Source: Acanthosepion pharaonis
Taxonomy: Eukaryota; Mollusca; Cephalopoda; Sepiida; Sepiidae
Direction of reading: 5' to 3'
DNA length: 64,000 bases
Assembly: GCA_903632075.3 (NCBI GenBank)
Contig: CAHIKZ030003462.1
Coordinates: 1-64,000, forward strand
The notes under the pieces were generated by a model. That model was not told the DNA's origin. It searched no databases and was given only the letters and a program-made list of their open reading frames with translations. The position numbers and the translations under genes are program-made. Positions 58,701-64,000 of the stretch are shown piece by piece. Within the stretch, counting starts at the first letter, position 1; each line of letters opens with the position of its first letter.

Positions 58701-59860
58701 TCCTTAAAGCGGAGGGTGCAAGTATCTACCCATTTGTCCTTTATTGACTCTCTGTACTTCCACTGTTGTCTGCCACTCTATTGGGTTTAATAAGTCTCTT
58801 GTTCTCCTTGCAAGGTTCCCAAGGTATGTTGGAAGATTTGTTACTTCCACCCTTCTGAAGGTGATCTGGGTATGCCTTGTGTTGGGATTTGTCAACATAT
58901 GCTTCGCATCTCATTCCTAGATCGAATGTGTTTGCAATTGGATGAGAATTACATCTATAAGAACTTCCCATCCCCAAGAAGTGTGCACTCATGTGAGAAG
59001 ATGCCTGTAGGTCACCCTGATGTGAGTGCTCCTATCGTGTGTCAAAGTGCTCTCAAATTCCTATTACAGGCAACAGATAGCCTCTCTGATGTCCAAGCAT
59101 TGTCCCATAAGGCATTATATCAGGATGATTTGATAAGCAAGCTCAATTTTACAAAACAGAAGGTTTGCTCCATATGGTCTTGGGTGCCCAGATTAAAATG
59201 CCTCATTAACAGTGAGGCATCACTCACCTGGCTGCTGATTTGAAAGACCTTCTGGGTCAGCAAGAACCTGGCAGGTTTGGAAAAATCTCCAAACTGCGTT
59301 CACTGTGCTGGAGCAGTGTAGACCCTCAGTCATGCCTTCTTCCACTGCAGGGTCATAGGCCTGTTGTTCAAGTTTGCTGAAAACATCATGTTTCGCATAC
59401 TGCGCAGAAAGGTCTTTGTCCTCAAGGCCAGTCTTGTTTATAGTAGTATTGTACCACTGTTGACTAGGGTGAGTGAGTCTTGTGTTTGTGCTGAGTAAAA
59501 GGTGCTGACTTAGGGTGGCATTTTGATGCTGGCGAGATTAAGAATACTGGGAATTGCTGGAGTGAACATTGGCAACCTTGCCCAAAATAGGGTAGTTTAG
59601 GCTTGTTTTTGTTTTTTAGTTTTCTCTGTCAAAGTGAACTTATCTAGGGGATGTATGCTCATTGGCCACTTTTATTTTTGCCCCCACTTTCTTTAATTTA
59701 CTTCCCCTCCCTCCCCCATTAGGTGACATTTAGGAATATGATGGTTTTTTTATTACTAAGACTATTTTTGTTTCTTTTCTTGTAAATAAATTTTGTTTTC
59801 CATTGTAAATATTCATTGGGGTTATAAATTTTTTAAAGTTGTTATTTTATTTCCTCCCAC
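58701..59860 (+). pseudogene. Tx1/L1-like LINE C-terminal domain and 3' end
   Basis: Reads ISFLDRMCLQLDENY, KNFPSPRSVHSC, SALKFLLQATDSLSDVQALS, SIWSWVPRLKCLINSEASLT (58900-59225), then after a frameshift NCVHCAGAV and LSHAFFHCRVIG (about 59295-59355). The last is the Cys-Cys-His-Cys finger at the end of such LINE proteins. Non-coding, T-rich 3' sequence with AATAAA follows to about 59860. The 3' end is not marked by a long A tail. Confidence 0.78.
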
Positions 59861-62283
59861 CACAGACAAACTGTACATATGGGGACTAGTTAAAACTTCA
59901 TAGAGTTTCTGAGGTTTTATGGTGGATGGAGTAAGAATGGTAAGAATGTGTTGTTTTGGTGCAAGAGTTATTGTAGTATGTTTGGGTCAGTGATTGTGGC
60001 TAGCTAAATTTAACTATAAGACAGATAAAGACCAGCCGTCTCCATTCCCAATTTTTGGCCTTGTGCCACATTTGTACTTTGTGCAATAAATATTGAAAAG
60101 GATTATGGATAGTGAGGAATATGCTTGACTGAGCCAGTTGCAAGGACAAAGATATGGCAGTGAGGAATTTGAAATGGATTACTACAGAAATATTACAAAT
60201 ATATTACTACAGTTATGAACTAAAAATATTGTTCAGCAAAATATCCTTCAAATTATGATTACATTTTAACTTCCAAAATATTTAAACTACTCAATTTCAT
60301 GTTATTTTAAGAAACATCAAAGTGTTAATAAATATTTATATCTATATGTACTTACATATGACTATTTAAAGAGTCATAGAAGTATCTTCATTTGTTACAC
60401 ACTCATGCATTTATAGAAAGAGAATTCATAAAGAAAAATGAATTGTTAATGAAATTCTTGATATCAGTACATGATTAAAAACTTGATTTCAAGAAAGAAT
60501 GAATTTAAATATCTACAGTATGCAGTCGTTTTTGCTCTTTATTCATTTCACTGAAATTTTTTCTTTTAATTTTAATGTTTAATTTATATTTTAGTAACAT
60601 TAGCTGAGATTCTTTTAAGATGCCTAAGATTTCACATTTTACTTAATAGAATGTGACAATTTTTCTATTATATAATTATGAAGTTGCTGCTGAAAATATT
60701 CTCAACCTGACTCACTTTTCCAAATCAATATTTTCAATGATCACACATCAGAATAATGCTTTTGATAAGTTGATCAAGCTGAGAACCGTTTAGCTCACTC
60801 TCATAAGTGTTTGAATATAACATCAAAGTCATAAGCTTAAGAGGAGATATATTACTGCATATATTACAATAAAGCTTAATGTAAATTTGAATTTTTTTGT
60901 GTCTAAAGAACAGCTGATTCTTGTTAAAAAGTTTACTGTCAAATAATATTAATGTCATTGTCATTTTTGTAGGCTGTGCAGATTAAAAAAACTGCATAAA
61001 TCTGAATTGTATAAAGTATCTCTTATGTATTCTAACCATAATTTCGATTCATTATTTTAGGTATCCTTTAGTAAAAGCTGTGAATTTTTGTTCCAATCCA
61101 ATAATTGCACAAACATCTTTAGAGAATGTTCTGTGAAGTCTTTTAATTTTGCACTTACCACAGTGATAGGTTCATGTTAAAAGCTTATTATATAAACTTC
61201 AAACAATTTCAATTATTTAATTAGACATAATATGCAATGTTTCTATTTCATATATACAACTTTTAATTCCAACTTCTCAGTTATAAATATCATTTTAAAT
61301 TTTGAAGAAAATGTAAATATTCAAGAAGAATTTATCTATGTTATATACTCAAGTACAAATATTCTAATAGTCTTTTAAAGAAAGTTTTTTACTTATTGTT
61401 ATAGACATTGTTATAGATCCTCATCTAAGCCCCTCCTAAAATCTGTATCCATACTTATATTTTAGAAGCATTCTAAATAAAAGGTCTGTACTCTCAGAAA
61501 AAGTAACGATAGAAAAAAATAAAGATGGATAAAGTAAAATTGAATGTTGACAGATTTTAACCAAACTGACATGTGTGTGAGCAAAGAAAGACTGTACATT
61601 TTTATTTCTCTCTTAATCAGATCGTACATGATTTAACTGGATGAAGTCCAGATGTTGAAAAGAGAAATGTGAGAGAAAGGGTCAGTGACCTCTTTTCGTC
61701 CACACAGGAAAGAGGTTCATACTCTGAGATAAAGGACCACGTGATGAAACAGACACACACAAAAAAAGGAAAGAACAAAGAACAGCAGAAAGGAGTCAGT
61801 CTCACTTTGGCATTCAAGTATAACCGACAGTTTGTGATACATGCTATAACTCACTACAAATTCATGTATTCAAGGAAGAGAAATCTAATGTGATTTTGAA
61901 TCTCAAAACAGCTTTAATGAGGTTTACTCAGGAAAGAAAATAAACTTCAGCACAAGAAGAGAGGAGTTGTGTCAAAACTTGAAGAGAACTGAGAAACACG
62001 AAACGCCAGCTTCGATTGATTCTTCACTCAAGTCCCTAGACCAGAAATGAGAAAAAGAATGAAAAAAAGTCATCAAAAAAAAATGAAAAAGGGAAAGAGA
62101 GAAAAGACCTCAAAAAGGGACACTTGTATGAAAAGAAAAAGAAAGAAATATAAAAAAAGAGGAGAAAATAAAAGACAAAACACATAAGAGACATTAGGTT
62201 GAAGTAGATAAAAAGAAAACAAACTTTGATAACAATAAGTCATTGTTTCTCTTACATGTTTATACTTTGCTCAATGCATTTTG
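59861..62283. other. AT-rich DNA with a purine-rich tract
   Basis: A low-complexity GA-rich stretch covers about 61940-62215. Reading frames at 61617-61893 on both strands show no domain. Nothing else was recognised. Confidence 0.55.
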
Positions 62284-62675
62284 TCATGTTGTAGATTTGC
62301 ATGCAGGCCTGACCTAAGATCGTCTATTAATCAACTAGTTACTTTTCTGAGAGGATACATCATCACCTCCTGTTCTTACGTCCCACAACATTTCTTTTTG
62401 ACTTATTGTTTTTGTTTTCACCATATCTTTCTTGTTGTTTTCTGATTGTAATAAATTTATTTAATTGTTAATTCTGCATTTGTGTTTCTGTTATTTGTCA
62501 CCTGCAACGTGCATTCTTTAAGCAATTCCCGCCCACTCGACTGTGTCTGATCAATCGGAAAGAGACCCTTGGGGAAGGAAAGTTGTTGAAATAATTGCAT
62601 ATGTAATAAAAATAATAATACAGATTGCAATCCTCCGCTATTGATCCAGTTAGAGGATGAGGGAGGGTCGTAACA
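62284..62675 (+). mobile_element. Probable 5' LTR of the Gypsy element at the window end
   Basis: The right border is good: GGGAGGGTCGTAACA ends at 62675, directly before a primer-site-like stretch and about 100 bp before Gag. AATAAA lies at about 62450. The left border is a guess (a TGTCATGTTG near 62282); no second LTR or duplication is in view. Confidence 0.55.
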
Positions 62676-62696
62676 GTTGGTGCACATGTCTGGGAC
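62676..62696 (+). other. Candidate primer-binding site
   Basis: GTTGGTGCACATGTCTGGGA follows the CGTAACA end of the LTR. A TTGGTG start right after a TAACA border is usual in Mag-type Gypsy elements. The priming tRNA was not identified. Confidence 0.5.
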
Positions 62697-62773
62697 ATTT
62701 CTTTCCTTTTACACCAATTTGATCAGTCACTCACTCAAGCGGAATTGCAAGCACAAGTGGTTGGCAGACAGAA

Positions 62774-64000
62774 ATGGTGGATGTAGAATTTGCAGCATCT
62801 CGTTCTGCAGAAGGGTTATGGAAACTAAGAAAAGATGATATAATAGCAGTTGGGGATAAATTAGGCATAGAAATTAGGAGGTCATATATAGAAGACACAA
62901 ATAGCAAGAATTATTGCGGAGTACATGGTCAACAATGATGTGTTTGATAACAATGTGTTATCACAATTCTCAACAGAAACACCTGAGTTCTCACAAAGCC
63001 AAGTGAAAGAAGGCCAGAATCAAAGCTAGGCAAAAAAATAGAAATGGCTAAAATCAATGCCAAAGTTGAAATAGCCAGGATAGCCCAAGAAACTCAAATC
63101 CAAGAAATAGAAAACAGAAGAGCACATAGACAACATGGATTTGATTTGGTGAGGCAAGTACAGTTAGTGCCACCATTCAATGAGAAGGATGTTGACAGAT
63201 ACCTTCACCAATTTGAGACTCCAGACAGCCTTAAAGAGCAAACCTCAAGAATTTTATGCCGCTTTATCTATTGAAGATAGTACAGATTATGAAATAGTAA
63301 AGGAAGCTATCTTAAAAGTATATGAATTAGTGCCTGAAGCGTATTCTAATCTAATGGAGACACTTATATAGTATTCTTTCAGGAGAAAGAACAATGCTTT
63401 TGTAAGTGGAATTCCTTTAAAGGTGTGGAAGCTAGTTACAACAAACTAAAACAGTGCTGGTAGAAGTATTCAAGTGCTGTGTTCCAGATGATGTTAAAAC
63501 ATACCTGGAAGAAAGATCCGTCAATAACGGATATAAAAAATGGCTATGTTGTCAGCCGAATATATGCTGACCCATAAGGATGGCAAACAGGGCTCAGACA
63601 TGCAAGTCAATCAATGCACGATCCTTCACCAAAAAATAAGTTCAGCTTCAGGGGCAGCCCAAAACAAGATCATTTCAGACAACTAAGTGTTTCTTCCACA
63701 AAAGTATCCAACCCACCAAAGACCCATGGTTCACCACATAGACACCAGTCATCAGATGGGGAAAGAAATAAGATGCCTACTTGTTATTACTGTCACAAGT
63801 TAGGACACCTAATGGTAGACTGTTGGACCCAAAAGAAGAGGGAAACTAAGGGTATAAATGACAGAAAACCTGAAGGCTTAGTGTCATCAGATAAAAGTTT
63901 CCTAAAGAATAGCTTCAGACCCCACGGAGAAACCATAAGAGAGGAATATAGACCATTCATGTCAGATGGATACATATCTCCAGTAGGAGATCCTGGAAAG
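62774..64000 (+). pseudogene. Gag of a Mag-like Gypsy element, running off the window
   Basis: The ATG at 62774 lies about 100 bp after the LTR and starts MVDVEFAASRSAEGLWKLRK then GDKLGIEIRRSYI. After a shift near 62895, TQIARIIAEYMVNNDVFDNN follows, and after another, MAKINAKVEIARIAQ, FDLVRQVQLVPPFNEKDVDR and YLHQFE (63044-63210), the Gag capsid start. The frame shifts near 63235 into FYAALSIEDSTDYEIVKEAI, then later VDTF-like capsid pieces. A CX2CX4HX4C zinc knuckle, CYYCHKLGHLMVDC, is at 63782-63823. The reading frame is open to the window end (EEYRPFMSDGYISPVGD), where a protease would be next. Confidence 0.82.

Noticed and set aside
61617..61893. Overlapping frames of 66 and 74 codons on opposite strands
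   Set aside because: Low-complexity composition and no domain or splice context.

Overview
The window looks like AT-rich, non-coding DNA from a large animal genome packed with transposon remains. It has no operons, no dense gene layout, no intact long reading frame and no rRNA or tRNA gene. The repeat set is a tRNA-headed SINE whose tail carries GATGAGGACAATAGTC, several Gypsy/Mag-type LTR elements, CR1/Dong-like, RTE-like and Tx1/L1-like LINEs, Tc1/mariner pieces and a Helitron helicase scrap. From memory this mixture suggests a mollusc, most likely a cephalopod. No database search was possible, so that is an inference.

Layout: 1-2.4 kb, minus-strand Gag with four zinc knuckles, primer-binding site and LTR-like leader. 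2.4-8.6 kb, AT-rich DNA with a LINE scrap and one well-formed candidate exon (7190-7282). 8.65-12.55 kb, a decayed minus-strand Gypsy element (Gag-PR-RT-RNase H-IN), split by a SINE and cut off by others. 12.55-21 kb, SINEs singly and as inverted pairs, plus an internally deleted mariner. 22.2-26.1 kb, a second Gypsy element, a Helitron helicase piece and an RTE-like LINE piece. 26.7-34.8 kb, two copies of an unclassified ~635-bp repeat, a perfect hairpin, a Tc1 relic and a candidate last exon (32929-33042). 35.4-42.9 kb, two minus-strand copies of one LINE family, one split by a ~2.2-kb DNA-transposon-like insert, the other by a 328-bp LTR-derived insert with a 5-bp target duplication. 46-47.9 kb, a heavily decayed Gypsy relic. 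49.1-50.4 kb, a CpG-rich island with two tandem arrays. 52.7-53.4 kb, a dispersed repeat. 56.6-59.9 kb, a plus-strand Tx1/L1-like LINE. 62.3-64 kb, LTR, primer site and Gag of a further Gypsy element that runs off the window.

The retroelement genes are all broken by stops and frameshifts, so nothing here is expected to make a working element protein. The host-gene signal is limited to the two candidate exons, which could not be shown to belong together. The most useful structures are the nested insertions, whose order can be read from target duplications, a 33-bp SINE-like patch inside a Gypsy pol frame, and the GC-rich tandem island.
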